Assembly (NCBI RefSeq): GCF_026686735.1
Contig: NZ_CP113432.1
Coordinates: 5,879,001 to 5,943,000 of the forward strand
Origin: Pseudomonas triclosanedens
GTDB lineage: Bacteria; Pseudomonadota; Gammaproteobacteria; Pseudomonadales; Pseudomonadaceae
Length of the DNA stretch: 64,000 bases
Reading direction: 5' to 3'
Part shown: one piece after another, positions 27,318-36,538 of the stretch
Layout: each line of letters opens with the position of its first letter
Position numbering within the stretch: the stretch's first letter is position 1
Made by a program: the position numbers and the translations under genes
Notes under the pieces: model-generated
Database searches by the model: none
What the model saw: the letters and a program-made list of their open reading frames with translations, nothing else
Told to the model about the DNA's origin: nothing

Positions 27318-27880
27318 TGGAATTTCCCCATTTTATTGATCTTGGAAAACAGGCCATTCACGACGGCGACGAATCCCCAGCGAATCCGTCCGAATGGCAA
27401 ACAGCGGCCTCGGCGCGGCGTGAGCACGCACGCGGGCATCCGGTATTCGGAGCTGGTGGAGTCCCTCTAGTCGGGGACGATGCGCAGGCAGGCGGAGAGA
27501 GATACGGCAGAGAAATGCAGTGGCATGGTTCGGTACTCGTGTCTTGTTGTCGTGGCGAAGCTGCAGGCTCGCGCCCACTGCCAAGGCAAACCCCAGGCCA
27601 ACCGGCCTCATGTGCCCGACAACCCCGCGCGGCCTGCCCCGGCTCTCGTTCCAGAGCCACTTCCCCAGGCAAGACCAGCGGAAAACCGCCACCGTCCCCT
27701 ACCTTGCTGGCGGATTACCGCCACTCCTCCGTGCCTTCCGATACAGCCAGCGGCAACGCTGGGCAACGATAAGACAAGCGTTATAAATCCAAAAAGAATT
27801 AATTCTTAATATGTAATTCTATTAAGGAATATAAGAGATCGAGCGTACCCCATGACACACGCGGCAGGATCGTGTCGCCG
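27318..27880. other. upstream region of oprE, no gene seen
   Basis: About 560 bp with no convincing coding frame on either strand. It holds a sigma54-like element (27585-27601) and, at 27780-27840, a sharply A/T-rich island with a 14-bp perfect palindrome AAGAATTAATTCTT (27794-27807). The A/T island may be an upstream activator or nucleoid-protein site, or mark the edge of the inserted polysaccharide locus. Confidence 0.45.
27585..27601 (-). promoter_or_regulatory. sigma54-type -24/-12 candidate for oprE
   Basis: On the minus strand the bases read TTGGCCTGGGGTTTGCC, which keeps the GG-N10-GC spacing and agrees with most of the YTGGCACGRNNNTTGCW consensus (mismatches at the A, C and W). It would give a leader of about 250 nt before oprE. 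Confidence 0.4.
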
Positions 27881-27890
27881 GCAAAAAGAA

Positions 27891-27918
27891 ACCCGCCAAC
27901 GCTGCAACGTTGGCGGGT
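27891..27918 (-). terminator. terminator of the exopolysaccharide operon
   Basis: Stem ACCCGCCAACG/CGTTGGCGGGT with a 6-base loop, followed on the minus strand by TTCTTTTTGC. It lies about 100 bp beyond the last gene of the minus-strand operon. Confidence 0.88.
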
Positions 27919-28017
27919 CATGGGCATTGCTAGGGGAAACGCCCACCAAAAGGGTAGAGCGTCCGCACGGACGGGCGAACCCGTCCGGCGTCTTGCGAAG
28001 GCTGGGTCGCGAGTGCC

Positions 28018-29133
28018 TCAGCGGCCCACTGCGGCGCTGGTGCTTACGATGTTGGCCGACGGCAGCAACTGGCTGATGAAGCGGTTCCAGCGGGTGATGT
28101 TGGCCGGACCGATGAACACCACGTCCTGCGGCTGCATGGCGAACTCCTTGGCCAGCGCATAGGCGGTCGGGCGCTTGGCTTCCAGGTGGAAGACCTGTGC
28201 CTGGAACGCGCCCTGAGCACTGGCGGTCTGCTGCGGGTTGCCACGAATCACGTAGACCGAGTCGCCATCGGAGGTTTCCGGGGCCAGGCCGCCGGCGTTG
28301 CCGAGCACTTCGAGCAGCGACAGGCCGGTAGTGCGATAGGTGACTACCTGCGGCCGCTCCACTTCGCCCACCACGTAGACCTTCTTGCGGTCGTTATAGG
28401 GCAGGTGGATCTGGTCGCCGTTCTTCAGGTAGACGCCGCTCAGGGTGGAGCCGGTGCGGTTGAGCGCATCGACGTCGATCACATACTCGCGGCCGTCACG
28501 CTTGAGGGTCAGCCCCGACAGATCCGCCTCGCCGGCAATCACGCCAGCCTTGCTGACCGCCTGCACCAGCGTCGTCGGCGTATTGTTCAGCTCGACCTGG
28601 CCGCCGTTCTGGAAGGCACCGGAGAGCACCACATGCTGGCTGGCATAGCGCAGCACGGTGACGTCCACCTGCGGATCGACGATACCCTTCTTCCCGAGCT
28701 GGCTGGCCAGGCGCGAGCGCAACTGCGCGGGAGACTGCCCCTCGGCGCGCACCACCCCCGCATAGGGGAAGAAGATATTGCCGTCGGCGCCGACCACGCG
28801 GCCGTTGGCTTCCATCTGCTGGGTCGAGCCGGGACTGGTGAGCTCCGGGTGATCCCAGACAGTGACCAGCAGGACATCACCCGCGCCGATCAGGTAGTCG
28901 TTCTGCGGCGGACGGTAGTTGAGCAGCTCCGCAGGCACGCCGGGCAGGCTCTCGCGGGTCGCTTCCTGGCGTTGCAGCACCTGGGGCGTGATGGGCACCA
29001 GAGTGATCTGCATCCCCTCCTTCTGTGCCTCGCGTTGAATATCGGAATCCGTCATGTGCTGACCGGGGGAGAATACACAGCCTTGTAGCGCCAGACTGCC
29101 GACAACAAGACCGAACACGAACAGATTTTTCAT
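28018..29133 (-). CDS. Wza-type outer-membrane polysaccharide export lipoprotein
   Basis: A 371-residue polysaccharide export protein. The lipobox LQGC puts the lipidated cysteine at residue 19. The Poly_export domain starts at YLIGAGDVLLVTVWDHPELT (about 80-99). Two SLBB domains follow (VVLSGAFQNGGQVELNN and VYVVGEVERPQVVTYRTTG). The C-terminal helix that would cross the outer membrane is near SRFISQLLPSANIVSTSA-like residues (WNRFISQLLPSANIV). Wza-type octamers form the outer-membrane channel and work with the Wzc kinase encoded at 38.9-41.1 kb. It is the last gene of the operon, 42 bp after the initiating transferase gene. Confidence 0.93.
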   Translation of the reverse strand: MKNLFVFGLVVGSLALQGCVFSPGQHMTDSDIQREAQKEGMQITLVPITPQVLQRQEATRESLPGVPAELLNYRPPQNDYLIGAGDVLLVTVWDHPELTSPGSTQQMEANGRVVGADGNIFFPYAGVVRAEGQSPAQLRSRLASQLGKKGIVDPQVDVTVLRYASQHVVLSGAFQNGGQVELNNTPTTLVQAVSKAGVIAGEADLSGLTLKRDGREYVIDVDALNRTGSTLSGVYLKNGDQIHLPYNDRKKVYVVGEVERPQVVTYRTTGLSLLEVLGNAGGLAPETSDGDSVYVIRGNPQQTASAQGAFQAQVFHLEAKRPTAYALAKEFAMQPQDVVFIGPANITRWNRFISQLLPSANIVSTSAAVGR

Positions 29134-29175
29134 GGCGATCCTTCCTTGAAGCAGGGTGTTAGGTAGGAGACAGAT

Positions 29176-30576
29176 TCAGAACGCATTGCGATGAACGAAT
29201 CCCTTGAAGAGGGTCAGCAAGACGATTTTCAGATCCCACCAGACGGACCAGTTCTCAATGTAATCAAGGTCGTATTCGATGCGTTTCTGCATCTTTTCCA
29301 GGGTGTCTGTCTCGCCTCGCCAGCCGTTGACCTGCGCCCATCCGGTGATACCGGGCTTGACCTTGTGACGCAGCATGTAGCGGCTGACCTGGCGGCGGTA
29401 CTGCTCGTTGTGCGCCACTGCGTGAGGCCGTGGGCCAACCACCGACATATCGCCCCGGAGGACATTGAAGAACTGCGGCAGCTCATCCAGTGAAGTCCGT
29501 CGCAGGAACGCGCCCAGGCGAGTGACGCGGCAATCGTTGCGCGAGGCCTGAGTGACCTCGGCACCATCCTCCATGACCGTCATGCTGCGGAACTTCCATA
29601 CGCGGATCGGCCTTCCGTCCATCCCGTAACGGGTCTGGCGGAACAGCACGGGGCCGCGCGAGGTGAGTTTCACCGCCACGGCAATCAGCAGCATCGGCAC
29701 CGACACCAGCAGCAGGATCAGCGAAGCGAGGGCAACGTCCTCGATGCGCTTGAGCACCGCGTTGGGCCCATCCATAGGGGTGTCGAAGATGCTGATGGTT
29801 TCCAGGCCGTTGATGCTCTCGCTGCGCGCGTGCAGCAGATCGAACATGAACAGGTCGGGAATCAGGTAGACCGACACCGTAGTGTCGGACAGTTCGCGAA
29901 TCAGCTCGTTGAGCAGCGGCTCGCGGGACAGAGGCAGAGTCAGGTAGACCTTGTCGATCTGGCCGGCGCGCGCCGCCTCGATCAGCGCCAGGCGGCCGCC
30001 CTTCACCGGCACCCGCTGGTCCAGCGGCATCTGCTGCGGGCGGTCATCGTAGAAGCCCACCAGGTGCAGGCCCATCCACGGCGCATCGAGGATGGTGGCC
30101 GCCAGCCGCGCACCGATTTCGCCGGTGCCGTAGATAGCGACATTGCGGCTGTTCAGGCCGTGCCGTCGCGCCAGGCGCAGCAGGACACGCAGCAGCAGGC
30201 GATAGCCGCACATCACCAGCAGCGCGATGGCGAACCAGGCGAAGCGGCGGCCGTCGGTGAGCACACCGTGGCGCAGCGCGACGTCCAGCAGCATCACCGC
30301 GAAGAACGACAGCGACCAGTAGCTGGTGACGAGCAACGACTCGCGCAGCATCGACTCGCCGCGCCAGGAGCCATACAGCCGGTTCAGCTCGCCGAGCCAG
30401 CCGAACAGCATCACGCACAACAGAACCGATACCCAGACGCGGGAGTCCGGCATGCCGCTGCCATCGCTCAGGAGAATCGCCCCACTCACGACGATGACCA
30501 GCAGATCGAGCAGCCGGTGAGCCAGTGCGAGAAGCGACTGGTTGGCCCGCAAAATTCCCTTCGATCGAATGGACAT
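29176..30576 (-). CDS. WcaJ-type undecaprenyl-phosphate sugar phosphotransferase
   Basis: A 466-residue polyprenyl-phosphate hexose-1-phosphate transferase that starts repeat-unit synthesis by loading the first sugar phosphate, usually glucose, on undecaprenyl phosphate. Four N-terminal membrane helices (about 15-120) are followed by a Rossmann-like CoA-binding-type domain (NVAIYGTGEIGARLAATIL). A fifth membrane segment (LASLILLLVSVPMLLIAVAVKL) leads into the catalytic domain with KRIEDV, GPVLFRQTRYGMDGRPIRVWKFRSM, TSLDELPQFFNVLRGDMSVVGPRPH and a C-terminal KIVLLTLFKGF. This is the WcaJ/PslA architecture. Glucose is the likely first sugar, but galactose cannot be excluded. Confidence 0.92.
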   Translation of the reverse strand: MSIRSKGILRANQSLLALAHRLLDLLVIVVSGAILLSDGSGMPDSRVWVSVLLCVMLFGWLGELNRLYGSWRGESMLRESLLVTSYWSLSFFAVMLLDVALRHGVLTDGRRFAWFAIALLVMCGYRLLLRVLLRLARRHGLNSRNVAIYGTGEIGARLAATILDAPWMGLHLVGFYDDRPQQMPLDQRVPVKGGRLALIEAARAGQIDKVYLTLPLSREPLLNELIRELSDTTVSVYLIPDLFMFDLLHARSESINGLETISIFDTPMDGPNAVLKRIEDVALASLILLLVSVPMLLIAVAVKLTSRGPVLFRQTRYGMDGRPIRVWKFRSMTVMEDGAEVTQASRNDCRVTRLGAFLRRTSLDELPQFFNVLRGDMSVVGPRPHAVAHNEQYRRQVSRYMLRHKVKPGITGWAQVNGWRGETDTLEKMQKRIEYDLDYIENWSVWWDLKIVLLTLFKGFVHRNAF

Positions 30577-30686
30577 GGAAAAACCTCACAACGTTCGACG
30601 CCCATCCTGGCGTCGCTGCCACCCAAGGCAGACAGGTCGGTGATGCACCGCCGCGGCCGACCGGCCAGACATGCGGCAGACGGAGT

Positions 30687-31562
30687 TCATGGGCGGGCGT
30701 CCAGCAGCAGTTGCTGCAGATAGCGCCCGTAGCCGGTCTTGCCCAGGCGCTCGGCCTGAAGGGCCAGACGCTCGCTGGAAAGCCAGCCCTGCTGGAATGC
30801 GATTTCCTCCAGGCAGGCGACCTTCAGCCCCTGCCGTGCCTCGATGGTCTGCACGAAGTGCCCTGCCTCCATCAGCGACTCGTGGGTTCCGGTATCCAGC
30901 CAGGCGAAGCCGCGCCCCAGCAGGCTCACGCGCAGCTCGCCAAGGGCCAGGTAGGCGTTGTTGACGTCGGTGATCTCCAGCTCGCCGCGCGCCGAGGGAC
31001 GGATGTTCCTGGCGATCTCCACCACGCGGTTGTCGTAGAAGTACAGGCCGGTTACCGCATAGTTCGAACGCGGGGCGCGAGGCTTCTCCTCGATGGAAAT
31101 CACCCGCCCGCCGTCATCGAACTCGACCACCCCGAAGCGGCCCGGGTCGGCCACCTGGTAGCCGAACACCGTGGCGCCACGCTCCCGCGCGGCGGCCTCG
31201 CGCAGGGTGGCGGTGAAGCTCTGGCCGTAGAAGATGTTGTCGCCCAGCACCAGGCACACCGAGTCGTCGCCGATGAACGACTCGCCGATCAGGAATGCCT
31301 GCGCCAGGCCATCCGGCGACGGCTGTACCGCGTACTGCAGACGCACGCCGAACTGTTCGCCATCGCCCAGCAGGGCGTGGAAGTTGGGCAGGTCGGCAGG
31401 CGTGCAGATCAGCAGGATGTCGTCGATGCCGGCGAGCATCAGCACCGACAGCGGGTAATACACCATCGGTTTGTCATAGATCGGCAGCAGTTGCTTGGAC
31501 ACCCCGAGCGTAATGGGGTGCAGCCGGGTGCCGGAGCCCCCGGCGAGGATGATGCCTTTCAT
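30687..31562 (-). CDS. rmlA: glucose-1-phosphate thymidylyltransferase
   Basis: A 291-residue RmlA/RfbA enzyme making dTDP-glucose from dTTP and glucose-1-phosphate. The nucleotide-binding signature [18 protein letters not shown] opens the protein and [17 protein letters not shown] follows; [11 protein letters not shown] near residue 107 is also typical. RmlB, RmlC and RmlD are not in this window, so later steps must be encoded elsewhere. In context its product, after RmlB, could feed the aminotransferase at 43.6 kb to give a dTDP-amino-dideoxyhexose. It is separated by 110 bp from the downstream WcaJ-like gene. Confidence 0.95.
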   Translation of the reverse strand: MKGIILAGGSGTRLHPITLGVSKQLLPIYDKPMVYYPLSVLMLAGIDDILLICTPADLPNFHALLGDGEQFGVRLQYAVQPSPDGLAQAFLIGESFIGDDSVCLVLGDNIFYGQSFTATLREAAARERGATVFGYQVADPGRFGVVEFDDGGRVISIEEKPRAPRSNYAVTGLYFYDNRVVEIARNIRPSARGELEITDVNNAYLALGELRVSLLGRGFAWLDTGTHESLMEAGHFVQTIEARQGLKVACLEEIAFQQGWLSSERLALQAERLGKTGYGRYLQQLLLDARP

Positions 31563-31601
31563 GGAACTTGCCTCCTTGGCGGACGGACCCCTGGGTCCGC
31601 A

Positions 31602-32693
31602 CTACTCGAGTGGATCGAAGCGCGGCAGGTAGTCCGCGCGGTCGGCGAGAAAGGTGTCGATCAGGCTGGACAGCCGCAGGGCTGACAGATCCCACGAATA
31701 CCGTAGGAAGTTCTCCAGCCCGGCGCGGCGCAGGCTGTCACGCAGCTCGCCGTCCAGCAGGACGCGGCGCATCGCCTCGGCCAGCGCCTGGGTGTCGCGC
31801 GGGTCGAAGTACAGCGCCGAGGCGCCCAGCACCTCGGGGATCGACGCGCTGCTGGCGGCGATCACCGGGCAGCCGCACGCCTGCGCCTCCAGCGGCGGAA
31901 TGCCGAAGCCCTCGTAGAGCGATGGGAACACGAACGCCGCCGCCCCCCGGTACTCCTCGATCAGTCGTGTGTCGTCGATGCGGCCGAGCCAGCGCACTCG
32001 CTCGCCCTGGCCGCTGGCCTGCAAACGGCAGTCGGCGAAACTGCGGCCGGCGGAGCCGACGATGTGCAACTCGACATCCAGGTCATGCAGCAATCCGAAC
32101 GCCTCCACCATCCGCGCGAAGTTCTTGTGCGCCGCCTGCGACGACACCGCCAGCAGGTAGGGCCGCGCGGGTGTGGCCACGGCGGCGGAACGAAACTCGC
32201 CGGAGACCGCATTGCCGATGACATGGATGCGCTGCTTCGCAAAACGGTAGTACGAGGCTATTTCCTGGCGGGAGAACTCACTGACGCTGATCAGCGCCAG
32301 CACCCGCCTCAGCATCAGTGGCGTCAGCACGCGATACAGCGCGCGAAAGCGCCAGGAAAAGCTCTCCGGGTGGCGCACGTAGGCGATGTCATGGTGGGTC
32401 GCCAGTTGCCGCCCGTAGGCCAGCGGTGCGGTGTTGCACAGCGACACCAGCAGCGGCCGGCCATTGCGCGCCAGCCACAGCGGCAGGTCGACCTGTTCCC
32501 AGAGATGTCCGCGGTTGCGGCCGATGCGCTCGACCCGCAGTTGCCGGGCAACGTCCTCGCGGACCAACGGGCCGGGCGGCGCAACGAAATGCACGTCGCT
32601 GCGCAGACGCGCCAGCGACAGGGAGATCTGCTCGGCGAAGCGCTGCACGCCGCTCAGTTCCTGGGATAGAAAACGCGCGTTGATGACGATCAT
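31602..32693 (-). CDS. family-4 glycosyltransferase
   Basis: A 363-residue GT-B glycosyltransferase of family GT4. ATG 32693 is preceded by GGAGGG. The N-terminal domain opens MIVINARFLSQELSGVQRFAEQ; the C-terminal donor domain has YLLAVSSQAAHKNFARMVEAF and the E-x7-E retaining motif EGFGIPPLEAQACGCPV (about 283-299). The closest look-alikes are mannosyl- or rhamnosyltransferases of surface-polysaccharide clusters. No membrane segment is seen, so it acts at the cytoplasmic face on the lipid-linked unit. It lies 16 bp after the polymerase-hydrolase gene. Donor and acceptor cannot be fixed. Confidence 0.88.
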   Translation of the reverse strand: MIVINARFLSQELSGVQRFAEQISLSLARLRSDVHFVAPPGPLVREDVARQLRVERIGRNRGHLWEQVDLPLWLARNGRPLLVSLCNTAPLAYGRQLATHHDIAYVRHPESFSWRFRALYRVLTPLMLRRVLALISVSEFSRQEIASYYRFAKQRIHVIGNAVSGEFRSAAVATPARPYLLAVSSQAAHKNFARMVEAFGLLHDLDVELHIVGSAGRSFADCRLQASGQGERVRWLGRIDDTRLIEEYRGAAAFVFPSLYEGFGIPPLEAQACGCPVIAASSASIPEVLGASALYFDPRDTQALAEAMRRVLLDGELRDSLRRAGLENFLRYSWDLSALRLSSLIDTFLADRADYLPRFDPLE

Positions 32694-32709
32694 GGAGAAA
32701 CCCTCCGGG

Positions 32710-35334
32710 TCAGCGCAGCGACAACTGATAGCCCGAGGCGCTGCGCAACAGCGTCGGAGCGCTATCGATGGGAATGCTGGCCTGGCACGCACCGCCGCCC
32801 TCAGGGCAGTCCCAGGGGACTTTCCGGCCCTGGCTGGTGCTGACGCCGTCGAAGTCCCGCAAGCGCCAGATGGTGTCCGACCCGCTGGGCTGGCTGGTGA
32901 TCTTCAGGTTCTGTTCATGGCCCAGCGTCCACGCCACCAGCACCTCGTCGCCTGCCTTGGCGAAGCGCAGCAGGTAGACATCCGGGTCCTGGCTGGGCAC
33001 CCGGCCGACGAAACGGTAGTGGCCGATGATCCCGGCGACGCTGGCCATCGCGTGGTAGGCCGGCTTGGCCTGGCCACTGGCGCCGAGCAGGCCGAAGTTG
33101 TGTTCCATGTCGCGGCGGTCGATGCCGTCGTCCACCAGGTCGTACCACCAGGAACCTTTCACGTTCGGCAGGCTGCGCAGCAGGAAGTAGGCGCGCGCCA
33201 GGTAGGCCGCCTGGCGTTCGCGGCTGATGCCGCAGGCACCGTCGTGGGCCGGCCAACTGAACTCGGTGAAGTACATCGGCACCGGCTTGCCGGCGACCTG
33301 TTCGAAGCGCTGGTCGACGCCCTTGAACCATTCCAGCCAGTTCTCCGGCGTCGACAATTCACCCTCGCAGTACACCGAGGGATGCAGCGACAGCCCATCG
33401 GCCACCTCCAGCAGGCCACCGGTCAGCAGTCGCTCGGCGAAGCCCTGGCGGATACCGCGCAGCGTCACCGCGCCGGCGATCACCTTGGCTTTCGGGTCTT
33501 CTTCGCGGATCACCTTGGCGGTGGCGCGAACCAGGGTCAGGTAGTCGTCGCTGAAGTCCTTGTCGGTGGGGTTTTCCACATCCCATTCGTTCCAGACTTC
33601 ATAGATCGCCACCTGCCCCTTGAAACTGCGCACCACGTGGCGCACGTAGCGCAGGAACGCATCGCGGGTGGCGTCGTCGCGCGGCTTTCTGCTGCCGTAG
33701 AACTGGTTTTCCAGCCCCAGGATCAGCAGCGTGTCGATGCCCAGCGCACGGGTGCTGCGCATCTGCGCGCGCCAGCTTGCCGGAATCGACAGCACACCGG
33801 GCCGGACTTCGACACTGGACCAGAAGGCGTCGTCGCGGAACGACCGGATGCCAGCTTCTGCGGCCAAGCGATTGATCCCGTCGCGATTGCCCGGGCGCTC
33901 GTTCTGATGAGTGCTGGCGCCGACAATGAACTCCGCCTCGCCGAGGTCCGCCGTGGCGGTCTCCTTGGCCAGCGCCGATGGCGAGTGGCCCGCCATGCCC
34001 AGCAGCACGGCGCCGCCCAGCAACAGACTCAGCACACGCCCCACGCCCTGCAGGCGCCAGGCTTGCGGCGCCGGCGGGGTGATGGCTTCGTCCGGCAGGC
34101 GCAGGGCGCGACCGATGGCCAGACCGAGGAACAGGCTGGGCACCTGCGCTTCCAGCACATCGCTGGTCCACCCCACCAGCAGGACGCAGTAGGCGATTCC
34201 CAGCAGCGCGCGCGCCTCGCCGCCCGGCTGGCGCTGCAAGCGCATCAGCATCGGCAGGGCCAGCACATACAGCGCCACACCAGCCACACCGAACAGGCAC
34301 CAGAGATAGAGCAGCGAATTGTCCGCCACCGCGAGCTGCTCGACGCCGAATATCGGAAACGCCCCGTAGGCGCTGCCGGTCATGCCCAGGCCCGCGCCGG
34401 TGTACGTCCAGCCGTTGTAGTCGATCACCCGGATCAGGTTGGGCCAGGTGCTGACCAGGCGATCCACCATCGAACCGATCAGGCTGTCGCCGGAAGAACT
34501 GACCACGTAGGGATCGACGCCGACGAGCAGGCCATAGAGCGGCAGCGCCAGCGCGCCGAGCACCACCACCAGGGCCGCCAGCAGGAAGGCCAGGCGCTGG
34601 CGGGCGAAGCTCATCACCACCAGGGCGACGAGGAAGGCCCCGGCAGAAGATTTGTTGGTAGTGAGCACGATGCCGGCCAGCGCCACCAGATAGATCAGCC
34701 CGCGCAGCAGCAGCGGCAGGCGGAACGAACCCAGGTACAGACTGAAGATCGCCAGCATGATCGCCAGGCTCGACGACATCCGCGAGAAGCCGGCGATGCG
34801 GTCCAGACCGTAGGCGCTCCAGGCGCGGTTGCCGCTGATCTCCACCCCGCCCATCGAGTAGGTGTAGCCCTTCCAGGACACCGTGGTGAGCAGGTCCAGG
34901 GCTATGCCAGCCAGCGAAGCCGCGAGGCAGAAGGCGATCACCCAGCCAACAGTCTTGCGGTGCATTTCCAGGTAGCTGCCACAGAGCAGGCCGAACAGCA
35001 GCGGCGCGTAGATGAACACGCTGAAGGCACCGGCCTTCCACTCCGCGCCATGCAGGTGGCCGACCAGCAGCGAGGCCAGCGCCAGCAGCAGCAACAGCCA
35101 CAACCCGCGCTGCTGCGGACGGGTGATCAGTTCCCAGGCCACCGCCACCATGCAGGCGACCTTCGGCAGGTAGACCAGGGCCGACAGGCCCGACTGGTCG
35201 GCATAGAAACGCAGCGCGCCGCTGAAAGTCTCAACCAGCAGCAGCGACACCAGCACCGCCAGCGCCAGCAGCGAGCGGTCGAAGGTCACCCCGCGGGAGG
35301 GCTCAAAGCGTGGAAACGGGGATTGCAGATCCAT
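32710..35334 (-). CDS. Wzy/O-antigen-polymerase-like protein fused to a PslG/GH39-like glycosidase
   Basis: A single uninterrupted 874-codon frame. Residues 1-450 form a polytopic membrane domain of about ten helices, with a long periplasmic loop around 273-340, as in Wzy/O-antigen ligase proteins. A further helix at about 432-448 leads into a periplasmic TIM-barrel domain (about 465-775). Its catalytic acids are visible: acid/base E583 in YEVWNEWDV and nucleophile E691 in MYFTEFSWP, 108 residues apart, much as in PslG (E165/E276, recalled). A beta-rich tail (775-874) completes it. It starts 32 bp inside the preceding GT4 gene. The likely role is polymerising repeat units and trimming or editing the chain in the periplasm. 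A fusion is seen; coupling of activities is inferred. Confidence 0.88.
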   Translation of the reverse strand: MDLQSPFPRFEPSRGVTFDRSLLALAVLVSLLLVETFSGALRFYADQSGLSALVYLPKVACMVAVAWELITRPQQRGLWLLLLLALASLLVGHLHGAEWKAGAFSVFIYAPLLFGLLCGSYLEMHRKTVGWVIAFCLAASLAGIALDLLTTVSWKGYTYSMGGVEISGNRAWSAYGLDRIAGFSRMSSSLAIMLAIFSLYLGSFRLPLLLRGLIYLVALAGIVLTTNKSSAGAFLVALVVMSFARQRLAFLLAALVVVLGALALPLYGLLVGVDPYVVSSSGDSLIGSMVDRLVSTWPNLIRVIDYNGWTYTGAGLGMTGSAYGAFPIFGVEQLAVADNSLLYLWCLFGVAGVALYVLALPMLMRLQRQPGGEARALLGIAYCVLLVGWTSDVLEAQVPSLFLGLAIGRALRLPDEAITPPAPQAWRLQGVGRVLSLLLGGAVLLGMAGHSPSALAKETATADLGEAEFIVGASTHQNERPGNRDGINRLAAEAGIRSFRDDAFWSSVEVRPGVLSIPASWRAQMRSTRALGIDTLLILGLENQFYGSRKPRDDATRDAFLRYVRHVVRSFKGQVAIYEVWNEWDVENPTDKDFSDDYLTLVRATAKVIREEDPKAKVIAGAVTLRGIRQGFAERLLTGGLLEVADGLSLHPSVYCEGELSTPENWLEWFKGVDQRFEQVAGKPVPMYFTEFSWPAHDGACGISRERQAAYLARAYFLLRSLPNVKGSWWYDLVDDGIDRRDMEHNFGLLGASGQAKPAYHAMASVAGIIGHYRFVGRVPSQDPDVYLLRFAKAGDEVLVAWTLGHEQNLKITSQPSGSDTIWRLRDFDGVSTSQGRKVPWDCPEGGGACQASIPIDSAPTLLRSASGYQLSLR

Positions 35335-36538
35335 GACGGACTCCACGGTCGAGCAGGGTATGGCGCAAGAGGGCTTCGTATTCGTCGAGCATCCGCTCGA
35401 CGCTGAGCATCGATTCCACGCTGGCCCGTGCGCGCGAGGCCAGCCCCAGGCGCAAGCCCGGGTCCTGCGCCAGGCGCTGGATCGCATCGCGCAGGGAGTC
35501 GGGCCGGTCAGGCTCGCAGAGCAGGCCGTTGAATTCGTCGCGGACGATTTCCACCAGCCCGCCACGCGCCGAGGCGATCACCGGTACGTGATGGGCACAG
35601 GCTTCCAGCGCCACCAGGCCGAACGGTTCCTGGCTGAGCGTGGGAACCACCGCGACATCGATGGTGCGGAAGAAATCCCCCGCCTTGCGGTAGCCCACGA
35701 AATGCACGTGCCGGGGATCGGCCCGCGACTTGAGGGCGTTCACGTACTCGGCATCGCCGCGCCCGGCGATCAGCAGCGACGCATCGCAGCGAGTCTCCTG
35801 GAAGGAGTCGATCAGCCATTCCAGCCCCTTGTTGGGCGCCAGCGTGCCGATGAAGCCGAAGCGCAGCGGCCGATGCGCCGCCACCACCGCCGGCTCGTCG
35901 TTCTGCGGGGCGAACGGCGAAGCGTTGTAGATCACGTGGGGCCGGCTGTCCCGGAAATAGCCGGCATCCAGCAGCACGTCGAGCTGGAAGCGGCTGACGC
36001 CCACAACCACATCGACCGTCGCCGAAGCCTTGGCATGGGAGCGCCGCAGCAGCGCGCAGGAGCCGCATTGCTGCTCGCAGTGGCGGCCCTTGTTGAAGCG
36101 CATCCCGCGCGGGCAGATGAGGTACTGGTCATGGAGTATCTGCACGATGGGCAATCCGGCATCGCGGATCGCGTCCCACACGGCAATCGACCAGCCCGAC
36201 AGGTTGTGGCACACCACCACATCCGGCTCGCTCTGCTCCAGCACATCCGCCAACACCTCGCGCATGCCCCGGTTGTAGCGGTCGAGCGCGTGCCAGGCCA
36301 GGCGCAGCAGCGGACCGGGGCGGCGTCCGGAAAACGGCCAGTAGAGATTGCGCATCCCGGCGCGCAGCACCGGCACACCATTGAGCGACTCGCTCTGCAC
36401 GCCGGATTCCGGGCCGGTGCTCAGCACCTGCACCTCATGGCCGCGGCGCTTGAGACCCTCGACCATCGACTGCAGCATCACCTCCGCGCCGCCACCGAAG
36501 TAAGGCGCGTACAGCGTGTTGAGGAACAGAATCTTCAT
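35303..36538 (-). CDS. family-4 glycosyltransferase
   Basis: A 411-residue GT-B glycosyltransferase of family GT4. The N-terminal acceptor domain begins MKILFLNTLYAPYFGGGAEVM, the usual glycine-rich loop after strand 1. A cysteine-rich insert CPRGMRFNKGRHCEQQCGSC (about 140-160) is seen in a subset of GT4 enzymes and may bind a metal. The donor domain has RFGFIGTLAPNKGLEWLI and the retaining E-x7-E motif SQEPFGLVALEA. It overlaps the GT2 gene upstream by 4 bp and the fused polymerase gene downstream by 32 bp, so the three are translationally coupled. Confidence 0.88.
   Translation of the reverse strand: MKILFLNTLYAPYFGGGAEVMLQSMVEGLKRRGHEVQVLSTGPESGVQSESLNGVPVLRAGMRNLYWPFSGRRPGPLLRLAWHALDRYNRGMREVLADVLEQSEPDVVVCHNLSGWSIAVWDAIRDAGLPIVQILHDQYLICPRGMRFNKGRHCEQQCGSCALLRRSHAKASATVDVVVGVSRFQLDVLLDAGYFRDSRPHVIYNASPFAPQNDEPAVVAAHRPLRFGFIGTLAPNKGLEWLIDSFQETRCDASLLIAGRGDAEYVNALKSRADPRHVHFVGYRKAGDFFRTIDVAVVPTLSQEPFGLVALEACAHHVPVIASARGGLVEIVRDEFNGLLCEPDRPDSLRDAIQRLAQDPGLRLGLASRARASVESMLSVERMLDEYEALLRHTLLDRGVRHGSAIPVSTL

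Noticed and set aside
32431..35406. A 991-codon open stretch on the plus strand opposite the polymerase-glycosidase gene
   Set aside because: Its product is a low-complexity chain rich in Gln, Arg, His and Ala without any domain; it mirrors the codon pattern of a high-GC gene on the other strand.
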